From NCBI RefSeq assembly GCF_002947535.1, contig NZ_PUAP01000057.1:1-33619 (forward strand): DNA of 33,619 nt. The letters are read 5' to 3'. A program made the translations under genes and the position numbers. The notes beneath the pieces were generated by a model. That model saw nothing but the letters and a program-made list of their open reading frames with translations, was not told the DNA's origin and ran no database searches. Below are positions 24,347 to 33,618 of the stretch, piece by piece; position 1 is the first letter of the stretch; each line of letters begins with the position of its first letter. The DNA comes from Enterococcus mundtii (GTDB lineage Bacteria > Bacillota > Bacilli > Lactobacillales > Enterococcaceae).

Positions 24347-25004
24347 CTTTGCGCCAAACGTGTTGTAGATAGTCGAGTGTTAACGAAGACGTATCAGCGA
24401 CGATCGGAATGTCCTCCCCAAGATCTTCCTTGCGTCCAACTCCAACAGGATAGGCACCGCTTGCGATGATCGCTTGGATGCCAGCTTTTGCATCTTCAAT
24501 ACCTAAACAATCAGTTGCCTCTAATCCGATTTCTTTGGCTGCTAATAAAAAGATATCAGGGGCGGGTTTCCCGCTTGCTACTTTGCTAGGATCAGCAATT
24601 GCATCAAAGTAATCCGTCAATTGCATTTTATCTAGTAACAATGGTCCGTTTTTACTAGCAGAAGCTAAGGCGATCTTGATACCAGCTTCCTTTAATTCTG
24701 TTAATAAGGGAACGATACCCGAGAATACGTCTGCTGGCGTGATTTCTTGGATCATTTCTAGATAATACTCATTTTTACGTTTAGCTAAAGCAGCAAATTC
24801 TTCGTTTGAGAAGTCATTTTCTTTCTTGCCATAAGCAAGAAGCAGGGTTAATGAATCTTCTCGGCTGACACCTTTTAATTGTTCGTTGAAGTTTCGGTCG
24901 ATTGAAATCCCGATTTCTTCACCAAGTTTTTTCCAGGCGCGATAATGGAATTCTGCTGTGTCGGTGATGACACCGTCTAAATCGAATAGAACACCTTTAA
25001 ACAT
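24339..25004 (-). CDS. pgmB: Beta-phosphoglucomutase
   Basis: A 221-residue HAD enzyme with a small helical cap. The motifs are [18 protein letters not shown] (nucleophile and acid/base Asp), ALASASKNG (motif II Ser), Lys in [13 protein letters not shown] and EDAKAGIQA. The LDGVITDTA form is characteristic of beta-PGM, which turns the beta-glucose-1-phosphate made by MalP into glucose-6-phosphate via the 1,6-bisphosphate. The start at 25004 is eight bases from AAAGGA and overlaps the malP stop; an ATG at 25010 is too close to that site. Also called malM in E. faecalis. Confidence 0.9.
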   Translation of the reverse strand: MFKGVLFDLDGVITDTAEFHYRAWKKLGEEIGISIDRNFNEQLKGVSREDSLTLLLAYGKKENDFSNEEFAALAKRKNEYYLEMIQEITPADVFSGIVPLLTELKEAGIKIALASASKNGPLLLDKMQLTDYFDAIADPSKVASGKPAPDIFLLAAKEIGLEATDCLGIEDAKAGIQAIIASGAYPVGVGRKEDLGEDIPIVADTSSLTLDYLQHVWRKDV

Positions 25005-27291
25005 GTGCATCGTCCTTTCTTAATGGAATCGTCAGTTGATCTGTCAGTTCGTGTGTTTGTCCATACACCGTCAATTCTAGTGCCTCGCCATTCAGTAATG
25101 TAAAGGTGACTTGTTCATCAGAAACAGCGATGAAAATCAAGCGACCGCGGTAATTGATATGGAAAGAATAGGCATTCCATGTGTTTGGTAAAAATGGTGC
25201 GAAAGATAATTCGCCATGAGCAGTTTTCATTTGTGCAAAACCTTGGACGATCGCTAACCAACTACCTGTCATTGACGTGATATGCAATCCATCTTCTGTA
25301 TCGTTGTTGTAGTTATCTAAATCTAAACGAGCGGTACGTTGATACATTTCGACTGCTTTTTCTTCCAAGCCAAGTTCAGCAGCTAAAATCGCATGGATAC
25401 TTGGAGAAAGAGAAGATTCGTGAACGGTCATCGGCTCATAGAAATCAAAGTTCCGTTGTTTTTCTTCTTTTGTAAATTCTTCATTGAAGAAATAGATGCC
25501 TTGTAACACATCCGCTTGTTTAATGAAGCAAGAACGCAAGATCTTATCCCAAGACCATTTTTGGTTCAATGGCAATTCGCTAAGTGGTAGATCAGAAACC
25601 GGCATCAAATCTTTGTCGAGGAATGTATCATGTTGGACAAAAATTCCTTGTTCCTCATTGATCGGGTAGTACATGTTTTCAACAATATCTGCCCATTTTG
25701 CTAATTCTTCTTCGCTGATTTCAATTGTCGCTTCTTCTTTGAACGCTAAATAGTTTTCGCGAGTATAGCGAAGGACCCATGCAGCGATCGTGTTGGTATA
25801 CCAGTTGTTATTGATATTGTTTTCGTATTCGTTCGGACCAGTCACGCCGTGGATCATATACTTATTTTGACGTTTGGAGTAATGGACACGATCCGCCCAG
25901 AAACGAGCGATTTCCGCCAATACTTCAAGTCCTTCCTTTTTCAGATAAGACGTATCGCCAGTATAATTTGTATAATTGTAGATCGCGTAAGCAATCGCGC
26001 CGTTACGATGGATTTCTTCAAAGGTGATTTCCCACTCATTGTGGCACTCGACACCTGTAAAGGTCACCATTGGATAAAGTGCGCCTTTCAATCCTTGTTG
26101 TTGGGCATTGTGGATTGCTTGTGGTAACTGATTATGACGGTATTTCAATAAATTTTTTGTGACTTCTGGGTCAGCTAATGCTAGATATAATGGCACAGCG
26201 TAAGCTTCTGTATCCCAGTACGTCGCACCGCCGTATTTTTCACCAGTAAATCCTTTTGGTCCGATGTTCAAGCGTTCGTCTTCTCCATAATAAGTAGAGA
26301 ACAATTGGAAAAGATTGAAACGGATCCCTTGTTGCGCTTCGTCGTCACCTTCGATAACTACATCAGCCAATTCCCAACGTTTTGCCCAAGCGGTTGTTTG
26401 TTCTTCTTTGGCTTCATCATAATGGGTAGTTAACTGATTGAATTCATCCATAAGTGTTGCGACTTGTTGTGCTTCGGGGATATCACGACTTGTCAAAATC
26501 AAGACTTCTTTATCTACGACCACAGGTTCGTTTTGTGTTAGATCATAAGAGAATACACCCTGTAACGCTAATGTTTGCTCTTCAAATAGAGGTGTCGTTT
26601 CTTTGCCATTGATAAAATGGCGCATCCCAGCAGTGACAGTGAATTGTTCAATGTCAAATGCATTAGGGATGGTCTTCGTTGTCAAATAACCGATCGAGTC
26701 TTTTGTGCCACGGTCGATCTGATTCCAGAAATGCTCATCGTAGTTACTATCTTCATTTTGGACATTTCCATCGAGTTTCGAAACAAATTTTACAGTGGCA
26801 GAACCGGCAATCAACTCAACCTTTACACGGATATAGGCCGCTTCGCTTTTAACGATACTCAAGAAACGTTCAAATGAGAAACGGACTTTGTTTGTGGCTG
26901 TTGTAATCGTAAACTGACGAGATAAGACCCCGTTTTTCATATCTAATTCCCAAGAGAAATCTTCTGGGTCTAGTGAAGCTAAGTCAATCAGTTGGTCGTT
27001 GATGTAAATATCCATTGCAATAAAGTTGACTGCATTGATGACTTTTCCAAAGTATTCAGGATACCCGTTTTTCCACCAACCTACACGAGTTTTGTCAGGG
27101 TACCAGATACCGGCTAAATAAGTGCCTTGATGATGATCGCCAGAGTAAGTTTCTTCGAAGTTGCCACGCATTCCCATGTAGCCGTTTCCAATACTTGTCA
27201 ATGACTCTTGTAAACGCAAGTTTTCTTTATCTAATGTTGTCGTGCTGATTTTCCAAGGGTCGATTTGGAATAAGCGTTTGATTTGTTTCAT
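24997..27291 (-). CDS. malP: Maltose phosphorylase, glycoside hydrolase family 65
   Basis: A 764-residue inverting phosphorylase of GH65, usual length ~750-770. It splits maltose with phosphate into glucose and beta-glucose-1-phosphate. Seen in the sequence are the N-terminal beta-sandwich start ([20 protein letters not shown]), the (alpha/alpha)6 barrel with [11 protein letters not shown] and [18 protein letters not shown], and [14 protein letters not shown], whose Glu is the family's general acid. It is the first gene of the malP-pgmB-malB-malR operon and starts after AGGAGGAG. Confidence 0.93.
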   Translation of the reverse strand: MKQIKRLFQIDPWKISTTTLDKENLRLQESLTSIGNGYMGMRGNFEETYSGDHHQGTYLAGIWYPDKTRVGWWKNGYPEYFGKVINAVNFIAMDIYINDQLIDLASLDPEDFSWELDMKNGVLSRQFTITTATNKVRFSFERFLSIVKSEAAYIRVKVELIAGSATVKFVSKLDGNVQNEDSNYDEHFWNQIDRGTKDSIGYLTTKTIPNAFDIEQFTVTAGMRHFINGKETTPLFEEQTLALQGVFSYDLTQNEPVVVDKEVLILTSRDIPEAQQVATLMDEFNQLTTHYDEAKEEQTTAWAKRWELADVVIEGDDEAQQGIRFNLFQLFSTYYGEDERLNIGPKGFTGEKYGGATYWDTEAYAVPLYLALADPEVTKNLLKYRHNQLPQAIHNAQQQGLKGALYPMVTFTGVECHNEWEITFEEIHRNGAIAYAIYNYTNYTGDTSYLKKEGLEVLAEIARFWADRVHYSKRQNKYMIHGVTGPNEYENNINNNWYTNTIAAWVLRYTRENYLAFKEEATIEISEEELAKWADIVENMYYPINEEQGIFVQHDTFLDKDLMPVSDLPLSELPLNQKWSWDKILRSCFIKQADVLQGIYFFNEEFTKEEKQRNFDFYEPMTVHESSLSPSIHAILAAELGLEEKAVEMYQRTARLDLDNYNNDTEDGLHITSMTGSWLAIVQGFAQMKTAHGELSFAPFLPNTWNAYSFHINYRGRLIFIAVSDEQVTFTLLNGEALELTVYGQTHELTDQLTIPLRKDDAHV

Positions 27292-27324
27292 GATTCTCCT
27301 CCTAATGTTTCATTTCTTAGGTTT

Positions 27325-27354
27325 ATAATAAACGCAACCGGTTGCGTCAGTCAA
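27325..27354 (-). promoter_or_regulatory. malP promoter with MalR operator O1
   Basis: On the minus strand TTGACT (27354-27349), 18 bases, TATTAT (27330-27325). The spacer holds the perfect 16-bp palindrome ACGCAACCGGTTGCGT (27332-27347), the expected form of a LacI-family operator with central CCGG. Confidence 0.8.
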
Positions 27355-27408
27355 TAGCAAACTGCTAAATACTCAATCTTTTTTATTGGCGAACACTGCG
27401 TAAGAGAA

Positions 27409-27423
27409 TAGAAAGCGTAATCC
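27409..27423. promoter_or_regulatory. Possible CcpA cre-like site between mal promoters
   Basis: TAGAAAGCGTAATCC matches the low-GC Gram-positive cre pattern (WTGWAARCGYWWWCW) at 13 of 15 positions. It lies upstream of both promoters. Two mismatches make it doubtful. Confidence 0.25.
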
Positions 27424-27505
27424 TCCTAGTATTTGTATGAAGCTCTTATTGTATTAGATGCGTCATGCTTTTCGATAAAAAAATAAATAAAATAAAAATA
27501 AAGCA

Positions 27506-27558
27506 TTTACAAAAAAAGAAATTACCTCTATAATACGGATTAACGAAACCGATTGCGT
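27506..27558 (+). promoter_or_regulatory. malT promoter with MalR operator O2
   Basis: TTTACA (27506-27511), exactly 17 bases, TATAAT (27529-27534). ACGAAACCGATTGCGT (27543-27558) lies at the transcription start and differs from operator O1 at two positions. It is directly ahead of the malT ribosome site. Confidence 0.8.
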
Positions 27559-27574
27559 AAAGGAGAGATAGAAA

Positions 27575-29737
27575 TTGAAAAAAATATTTAGTTTTGATTT
27601 TTGGCAGAAATTTGGAAAGGCTTTAATGGTCGTTGTAGCAGTTATGCCAGCTGCTGGTTTAATGATCAGTATCGGGAAATCGATTCCTTTGATCAACCCA
27701 GATATGGCTGCCCTTGTCACTACTGGTGGCGTTCTTGAAAGTATTGGTTGGGCAATTATTGGAAACTTGCATTTATTATTTGCGTTAGCAATAGGTGGTA
27801 GTTGGGCAAAAGAACGGGCAGGCGGTGCATTCGCTGCCGGAATCTCGTTTGTTTTGATCAATCGGATCACAGGAGCGATTTTCGGGGTCACAACAGAGAT
27901 GTTAGCAAACGAAGATGCCTTCACACATACGTTGTTCGGCACACGGATCATGGTCAAAGGATTCTTTACGAGTGTTTTAGAAGCTCCTGCATTGAACATG
28001 GGAGTATTCGTAGGGATCATCGCTGGGTTCGTCGGAGCGATGGCTTATAACAAATACTATAACTACCGTAAATTACCAGATGCACTTTCTTTCTTTAACG
28101 GTAAACGATTTGTTCCTTTTGTAGTGATCCTTTGGTCAACGATCGTAGCTCTTATTTTGGCAGCAGTCTGGCCAGCCATTCAAGCAGGAATCAACAACTT
28201 TGGATTATGGATTGCACAATCGCAAGATAGCGCACCAATTTTAGCACCATTTTTATATGGAACGTTAGAACGTTTATTACTACCTTTTGGGTTGCACCAC
28301 ATGTTGACGATTCCAATCAACTATACGCAATTAGGTGGAACATATGAGATTTTATCTGGCGCACAAGCCGGTACACAAGTATTTGGTCAAGATCCATTAT
28401 GGTTAGCTTGGGCGACTGACTTAGTGAACTTACGAGGTGCAGGAGACATGGCGCAATATGAATTCGTCTTGAACAATTGGACACCTGCGCGTTTCAAAGT
28501 CGGTCAAATGATTGGTTCTTCTGGTATTTTGATGGGGATTGCACTTGCAATGTATCGCAATGTCGACCCAGACAAAAAAGCAAAATACAAATCCATGTAT
28601 TTCTCAGCTGCTTTAGCTGTCTTTTTAACAGGGGTAACGGAACCACTAGAGTTTATGTTTATGTTTGCGGCAGTTCCACTGTATGCGATCTATGCAGTCA
28701 TTCAAGGAGCAGCTTTTGCGATGGCGGATATCTTACCGTTGCGTGTCCACTCTTTCGGGAATATCGAATTATTGACGCGAACACCATTAGGGATCAAAGC
28801 AGGGCTTGGTGGCGATTTGATCAACTTCGTCATCTGTGTCATTCTCTTTGGCGTAGTGACTTATTTCTTAGCGAATTTCTTGATCAAGAAATTCAACTTT
28901 GCGACACCAGGACGTAACGGGAACTATGACAATGATAGTGAAGAAACAACCACTGGCACGACAGCAGGAGCTGCGGATCAACAAGTTATCCAAATCATCC
29001 ATTTATTAGGTGGAAAAGAAAATATCAAAGACGTAGATGCTTGTATGACACGGTTACGTATAACAGTGGCGGATCGAGGTAGAGTTGGTTCAGAAGATGC
29101 GTGGAAACGTGCTGGCGCGATGGGCTTGATCGTCAAAGACAATGGTGTCCAAGCAGTCTATGGACCAAAAGCAGATGTGTTAAAATCAGATATTGAAGAT
29201 TTATTGCAATCAGGCGCAGACATCCCTGAACCGCAAGTCAAAGAAGTCGTGATGGAAAAAGAAACGACGACAGCAGCATTAGGAATCGAAAAAGAATTGT
29301 ACGCAGTAGCCAAAGGAGAAGTGATTGCTTTAGCAGCGGTCAATGATCCAGTATTCTCACAAAAAATGATGGGCGATGGTTTTGCTGTCATTCCTGAAAC
29401 AGATACGATCACTGCTCCAGTAGCTGGTAGAATCGTCAGCGTATTCCCAACGAAACACGCCATCGGCATGGAAACAGCAGAAGGTGCGGAAGTGTTGATC
29501 CATATGGGAATCGATACTGTCCAAATGGCAGAACCCGCATTTGAAGTTTCTGTCAAAGAAGGACAAGAAGTCACACCGGGTATGCCGATTGCACGCATGG
29601 ATCTTGCAAAAGTCAAAGAACAAGGAAAAGATACAACGATCATGGTTGTTTTCACTGATGATAAAGTGAAAGAAATTGCGATCACCACCCTTGGTTCTGT
29701 TGAAATGGGTACAGAAATCGGTAAAATCAAGTTATAA
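27575..29737 (+). CDS. malT: PTS maltose-specific EIICBA permease
   Basis: A 720-residue permease with IIC (about ten membrane segments, GVTEPLEFMFMF), IIB (phospho-Cys490 in DACMTRLRI) and IIA (His643 in LIHMGIDTV). It has an insertion typical of the maltose branch around HHMLTIPINYTQ. It imports maltose as maltose-6'-phosphate. Start is TTG at 27575 with AAAGGAGAG ahead. Divergent from malP and followed by mapP, as in E. faecalis, where this gene has been shown to be the maltose transporter. Operator O2 places it under MalR. Confidence 0.9.
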   Translation: MKKIFSFDFWQKFGKALMVVVAVMPAAGLMISIGKSIPLINPDMAALVTTGGVLESIGWAIIGNLHLLFALAIGGSWAKERAGGAFAAGISFVLINRITGAIFGVTTEMLANEDAFTHTLFGTRIMVKGFFTSVLEAPALNMGVFVGIIAGFVGAMAYNKYYNYRKLPDALSFFNGKRFVPFVVILWSTIVALILAAVWPAIQAGINNFGLWIAQSQDSAPILAPFLYGTLERLLLPFGLHHMLTIPINYTQLGGTYEILSGAQAGTQVFGQDPLWLAWATDLVNLRGAGDMAQYEFVLNNWTPARFKVGQMIGSSGILMGIALAMYRNVDPDKKAKYKSMYFSAALAVFLTGVTEPLEFMFMFAAVPLYAIYAVIQGAAFAMADILPLRVHSFGNIELLTRTPLGIKAGLGGDLINFVICVILFGVVTYFLANFLIKKFNFATPGRNGNYDNDSEETTTGTTAGAADQQVIQIIHLLGGKENIKDVDACMTRLRITVADRGRVGSEDAWKRAGAMGLIVKDNGVQAVYGPKADVLKSDIEDLLQSGADIPEPQVKEVVMEKETTTAALGIEKELYAVAKGEVIALAAVNDPVFSQKMMGDGFAVIPETDTITAPVAGRIVSVFPTKHAIGMETAEGAEVLIHMGIDTVQMAEPAFEVSVKEGQEVTPGMPIARMDLAKVKEQGKDTTIMVVFTDDKVKEIAITTLGSVEMGTEIGKIKL

Positions 29738-29752
29738 TAGATAAAAGAAGTG

Positions 29753-29836
29753 ATCAGAGATTGTGACGAAAAAGCGAGACGATTGAGGAAAAGATTTCTT
29801 CAAAGATCAGCGCTGACGTAGCGGTCTCTGATTTTT
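29753..29836 (+). terminator. Long-range hairpin in the malT-mapP gap, possible partial terminator
   Basis: ATCAGAGA (29753-29760) pairs with TCTCTGAT (29825-29832), followed by TTTTA. The ~64-base interior contains a smaller stem on CAGCGCTG. The mapP ribosome site follows within 20 bases. It might lower mapP expression relative to malT. Confidence 0.4.
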
Positions 29837-29863
29837 ATGTAAAATGGAAGAGAGGTTCCAAAA

Positions 29864-30691
29864 TTGAAAGTAATGACGTTGAATACCCATAGTTGGTTGG
29901 AAGCAGAACCAATAACTAAACTTCAGGACCTTGCAGACAAGATTTTAGCTGAGCGCTATGATGTGATTGCTTTGCAAGAGGTCAATCAACTACTTGAAAC
30001 GGATATCGTAAATGAACAAGAGCTAGGCGGTTTTTGTCCAGTAACGAATCAGACCCCGATCCACAAAGATAATTTCGCTTATTGCTTGATCCAACGACTA
30101 GCAGAAGCAGGCGAACCTTATTTTTGGAGTTGGGAAATGAGTCATATTGGTTATGACAAGTATGAAGAAGGGAATGCCATTTTATCAAAGGCTCCTCTGA
30201 CTAGTCGGGCATACTTAGTGTCTGAAACCAAAGAAAAAGAAAACTACCGTACCCGCATGATCCTTGTTGCAGAAACAGTCCTTGATAATCAACCACTCGT
30301 TGTCGCAAGCTGTCATTTCTCTTGGTGGTCAGATACAGAAACTGGCTTTGCCTACGAGTGGCAATTCTTACAGAAAGAACTCTTAACTTATCAAATACCT
30401 TGCTTGTTGATGGGTGATTTTAATAATCCAGTAGGTGAGGAAGGGTATCACTTAGTGGCAGACAACCAATTGAACATCAAAGATTCATATGTTTTAGCCG
30501 AACAAAAATCTGAAGAAGCCACGATCGAGAAAAAAATCGATGGCTGGGAAGACAATACAGAAGCACTGCGGATCGATTATATTTTCGTTCCGACGGAGAG
30601 TAAAGTCAGTACGTATACGCGCGTCTTTGATGGGACGAATGGTCCGATTGTTAGTGATCATTTTGGAGTGTCTGTGGAAATGGAGCTATAA
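29864..30691 (+). CDS. mapP: Maltose-6'-phosphate phosphatase, endonuclease/exonuclease/phosphatase fold
   Basis: A 275-residue member of the EEP superfamily with all its motifs: MTLNTHSW (Asn), IALQEVNQ (metal Glu), SCHFSWWSD (His), LLMGDFNNP (Asp/Asn), RIDYIFVP and SDHFGVSVEM (catalytic Asp-His). It looks like a nuclease by fold, but its place after malT matches MapP of E. faecalis, which dephosphorylates maltose-6'-phosphate to maltose for MalP. No signal peptide, so cytoplasmic. TTG at 29864 is eight bases from GAGAGG; the ATG at 29873 is further away. Confidence 0.88.
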   Translation: MKVMTLNTHSWLEAEPITKLQDLADKILAERYDVIALQEVNQLLETDIVNEQELGGFCPVTNQTPIHKDNFAYCLIQRLAEAGEPYFWSWEMSHIGYDKYEEGNAILSKAPLTSRAYLVSETKEKENYRTRMILVAETVLDNQPLVVASCHFSWWSDTETGFAYEWQFLQKELLTYQIPCLLMGDFNNPVGEEGYHLVADNQLNIKDSYVLAEQKSEEATIEKKIDGWEDNTEALRIDYIFVPTESKVSTYTRVFDGTNGPIVSDHFGVSVEMEL

Positions 30692-30890
30692 GATAGGTGC
30701 TTTTTGCCGTAGTTGGATTCACTCAAATAAGTTTGATGAGGAGAAAGATTGGATTGATCAAGATAAAGCGAACGAATAAGAGCTGACAAGTCTTAGGATT
30801 TTTCATACCCACTTACTTACGTTTCATATAACGATTAACCAAGAGAATGTCTGCTGAGAATGGATAAATTATCTACTCTCAAATTTTAAA

Positions 30891-30940
30891 AATAAGCGAG
30901 GCTATGACAGTCAATCTGTCATAGCCTCGCTTATTCTTAT
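30891..30940. terminator. Perfect 20-bp bidirectional terminator
   Basis: AATAAGCGAGGCTATGACAG (30891-30910) pairs perfectly with 30916-30935 around a five-base loop. It serves the convergent mapP and GT-C-like genes. The rest of 30692-30983 shows no gene. Confidence 0.9.
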
Positions 30941-30983
30941 ACATATATGATAGATGTTACGTATAATCTAAAAAAATGATAGT

Positions 30984-32663
30984 CTAGCTGATTTTCACAT
31001 TTTTTTCTTTCCTAAAATTAAACTTTTGTGAAAGATAGATGCCTAAAAAGGATAGCCAACCGGCAATAGTCGCAGCAACAACGAAGTAGAAATAGACTGG
31101 AAGGTCATAATAGAGAATGATTTCGTTGATGCCATTATGCTGCTTGACGATCGGTGTACCGATATCGGTCAATTCAAAATCCGTCAATTTCTGTCCATTT
31201 TGCATCAAGACGGTGCGATCATAAACAATGACTGGTACATGAACAGTTGGTTCACCAGTGTTTTTCCATTTGATGCTCAACCGACCATCAGGATGGGATT
31301 TGATAAACGTTGTTTCATTTTCCAGGATTTCTTCATTGTAGCGATCGTATTTATTCGCTGTCGTTTGTTTATAGATCGGCAAATAGTCTGGTGTTGTCTT
31401 TTGGAAAACGAATAAACTTTTGGACATATCACGACTATAGAAAGTTTTTCTTGCTTCATCAGGTGTATCGAACAAATACGTATGACGACTGACGAAGGTT
31501 TCATCTTCCCATTTATCGAGGTGACGGTATAAGTTTTGGATGGTTTGAACAGAACTGATCAAGATCAGTAAGGTCGCAGCTATCCGTAACCATGTTTTGT
31601 TTTCCCAACGATTGGCGACGATCGCAAAGTAAAGTAAGAAAAGCAAGGTAAATGGAACAAAGAAACGAAACGGAAACTGGATCAAGCTAATAAATGGCAC
31701 TTCGTTTTCAACTAATGTATTCCAAGGGATCAGGCTGGTTGAAAGTAAGAAGAACACAACGCTTGTGCGCAACAAAAGCTTTGGAAACAGTTCTTCTCTT
31801 TTTCGGAACAATAAGAAAAATAAAAATCCAGCAAATAAAACGACAGGTAGGATTTTCGGATAATTCAACCAGTAACTTCCCTCAAGATTGATTGATTTCT
31901 CTGTCATTCGTCGATTGACGAATGGTGGAAGAATCTCATTTCCACTGTAAACCAAAGCCATACCTACCCAGATGTTTGCCGTTAGGATAAAGTAAAGCAA
32001 AATTGATTTCCCTAACTGTAAAAGAGCTTTTCCCTTGTTGGTTTGTGTGAAGAAATAATACCCATAAAAAGGAATATACATCAGCACTAACATCACAGAA
32101 GATAGCAGATGGATCTGTGTCATCAATGCAATCGCCGCAGTTACTTTGAGGACAGGGAATTTTTTATGCACGATGAAATCAACGAGCGGGATCATACATA
32201 AAGGATAAAATACTGTTCCCCAGCTCGTAAAACCTTGATTAACAGCCCAATATTGGATCGAATAGGTCGTCATGAACAAGACTGAAACCGGTACACTTAC
32301 CCATTCACGTACTTTTACATAACGCAGCAAAGTCAACATGGACCAACCTGCGATAAGGAAGAGGATAAAATTCGATAAGATCTGGTAATGATACCAACTT
32401 CTAGCAACGAGTACGATCAACCCTTGAAAATATGAGAATAAGGGACCGTAGATCGCATTGACGATCCGACCGCTTTGTTGAAAGCCATACATCGATGGGA
32501 AGTAGTGTAAGTCTCCGTGAATAATTTGTTGGGCTGCATCATAAAAACGATTGTAATGAAATGGCGCATCAGCCCCGATGATCAATTTGTGTGATAAGAT
32601 ATTCGGCAATACGAAAATAATTGCGAAAATAAAAATCAAAAAATATGGTCTATATTTTTTCAA
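30984..32663 (-). CDS. Polytopic membrane protein, GT-C glycosyltransferase-like
   Basis: A 559-residue protein with roughly ten to twelve hydrophobic segments, a soluble region at residues ~380-515 and a final membrane helix followed by a basic tail. The first extracellular loop carries GADAPFHYNRFYDA, an acidic D-x-x-H arrangement like that of GT-C enzymes that use lipid-linked sugars (also 6-pyruvoyl-tetrahydropterin-synthase-related membrane proteins). It may glycosylate a wall polymer or protein, but the donor and acceptor are unknown. No partner gene such as a polyprenyl-phosphate glycosyltransferase is adjacent. Start is TTG at 32663 with AAAAGGAGC nine bases ahead. Confidence 0.7.
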   Translation of the reverse strand: MKKYRPYFLIFIFAIIFVLPNILSHKLIIGADAPFHYNRFYDAAQQIIHGDLHYFPSMYGFQQSGRIVNAIYGPLFSYFQGLIVLVARSWYHYQILSNFILFLIAGWSMLTLLRYVKVREWVSVPVSVLFMTTYSIQYWAVNQGFTSWGTVFYPLCMIPLVDFIVHKKFPVLKVTAAIALMTQIHLLSSVMLVLMYIPFYGYYFFTQTNKGKALLQLGKSILLYFILTANIWVGMALVYSGNEILPPFVNRRMTEKSINLEGSYWLNYPKILPVVLFAGFLFFLLFRKREELFPKLLLRTSVVFFLLSTSLIPWNTLVENEVPFISLIQFPFRFFVPFTLLFLLYFAIVANRWENKTWLRIAATLLILISSVQTIQNLYRHLDKWEDETFVSRHTYLFDTPDEARKTFYSRDMSKSLFVFQKTTPDYLPIYKQTTANKYDRYNEEILENETTFIKSHPDGRLSIKWKNTGEPTVHVPVIVYDRTVLMQNGQKLTDFELTDIGTPIVKQHNGINEIILYYDLPVYFYFVVAATIAGWLSFLGIYLSQKFNFRKEKNVKIS

Positions 32664-32863
32664 CTGTTTGGCTCCTTTTCATATAATAACTAAACTTATC
32701 ATAAAGGTTAATGAAAAGAGAGGCAAGGAATTAGAAAAAATTTGAAAATAACATGAAATTATTTATGTAAATCATAAAGAAATCAATTGGAAAAGTTAAA
32801 TGACCACATTTATTTACAATAAAATAAAAGGTAGAAACAAAAGCCTCCGTTTATAATGATCAA

Positions 32864-32900
32864 AAAGCCACTGGTCTTCATCAATTGAAGGAGTGGCTTT
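32864..32900. terminator. Terminator downstream of the phenolic acid decarboxylase gene
   Basis: AAAGCCACT (32864-32872) pairs with AGTGGCTTT (32892-32900) with inner CTTC/GAAG pairs. On the minus strand it ends in TTTTTG. The rest of 32664-32927 is A/T rich and empty. Confidence 0.8.
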
Positions 32901-32927
32901 CGATTCTATACGAGTGAGATAGAGTGA

Positions 32928-33461
32928 TTATTTATTGATGCGACGGTAGTTTTCGTCGAAGTAACGACCTTCACGAATGTCTTTTGGCATTCCTTCATAA
33001 GGTTCTTCGCTGATGACATCTTCATTATCAACACCCGCATCACCCATATAAGTAATTGTCGCAAATTCTGGTACGACTAGTTTTGGATATGTTTCATATT
33101 TTTCACGAGCAGCTTCCATTTCAGGAATATGTTCGTTTTGGAAAGTGACTGTGATCTCTGGATGTTCTTCGACCCATTTAGGGAAGAAAATCGTACCATG
33201 GAGTTTTTTCTCATTTGGCATAAAGTCTAAAGCAACGTCTGTACCAGTTGGTTCAGTCCAAGTGATTTTAAAAACACCATCTGTTAATTTTACGATATCT
33301 GCTTCTTGATCTTTGACCCAACGTCCTTTGACCATTCCGCCATGAATGCGATAGTCAACGGTGTGGTCATTTTTTGCATACCATTCATATTCCCAACCAT
33401 TGTCATACGTATAGATAAAGTGAGTTCCGATAAAATCTTCTAAGTTTTTGAATTGTTTCAT
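32928..33461 (-). CDS. padC: Phenolic acid decarboxylase
   Basis: A 177-residue beta-barrel decarboxylase that removes CO2 from p-coumaric, ferulic and caffeic acids to give vinyl phenols. The N-terminal [19 protein letters not shown], the [14 protein letters not shown] loop with active-site residues and the [15 protein letters not shown] strand are diagnostic. Length is normal (160-180). The ATG at 33461 has AGGGAG at nine bases; the in-frame ATG at 33470 abuts that site. Divergent from a padR start, with a PadR-type operator between them, so it should be induced by phenolic acids. Confidence 0.93.
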   Translation of the reverse strand: MKQFKNLEDFIGTHFIYTYDNGWEYEWYAKNDHTVDYRIHGGMVKGRWVKDQEADIVKLTDGVFKITWTEPTGTDVALDFMPNEKKLHGTIFFPKWVEEHPEITVTFQNEHIPEMEAAREKYETYPKLVVPEFATITYMGDAGVDNEDVISEEPYEGMPKDIREGRYFDENYRRINK

Positions 33462-33486
33462 GTAAAGCATCTCCCTTTAAATTAAA

Positions 33487-33527
33487 ACATGTAATAATTT
33501 ACATGTTTTTGATTACGTGATTATGAT
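33487..33527 (+). promoter_or_regulatory. PadR operator and padR promoter
   Basis: ACATGTAATAATTTACATGT (33487-33506) has the ATGTAA-spacer-TTACAT inverted repeat known for PadR in lactic acid bacteria. A plus-strand promoter TTTACA (33498-33503), 18 bases, TATGAT (33522-33527) overlaps it, so PadR would repress itself. The decarboxylase promoter on the other strand must lie in the same region, but I could not place it with confidence. Confidence 0.75.
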
Positions 33528-33564
33528 AGAATGAATTTGAGAGAATGTCAAGGAGGAAATTTTG

Positions 33565-33618
33565 ATGGCTAGAAAAAATACATTACGCTATATATTATTG
33601 TATTATTTGTCAAATTAA
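33565..33618 (+). pseudogene. padR: padR-like regulator, start only; frame stops after 17 codons
   Basis: An AGGAGG site (33551-33556) with ideal spacing leads to ATG at 33565 and MARKNTLRYILL, the usual PadR-family N-terminus (first helix of the winged-helix domain). The frame then reads YYLSN and hits TAA at 33616-33618, one base before the window ends. Either the gene carries a nonsense change or an insertion starting near 33601, or the last bases are unreliable. Only 18 codons are visible, so the call rests on context: divergent decarboxylase gene, operator and N-terminal match. Confidence 0.6.

Noticed and set aside
27463-28020. Long minus-strand open frame across the malT start
   Set aside because: It is the antisense shadow of malT, covers the malT promoter and operator, and has no ribosome site.
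29158-29730. 190-codon minus-strand open frame inside malT
   Set aside because: Shadow of the IIB/IIA coding region, caused by codon bias of the real gene.
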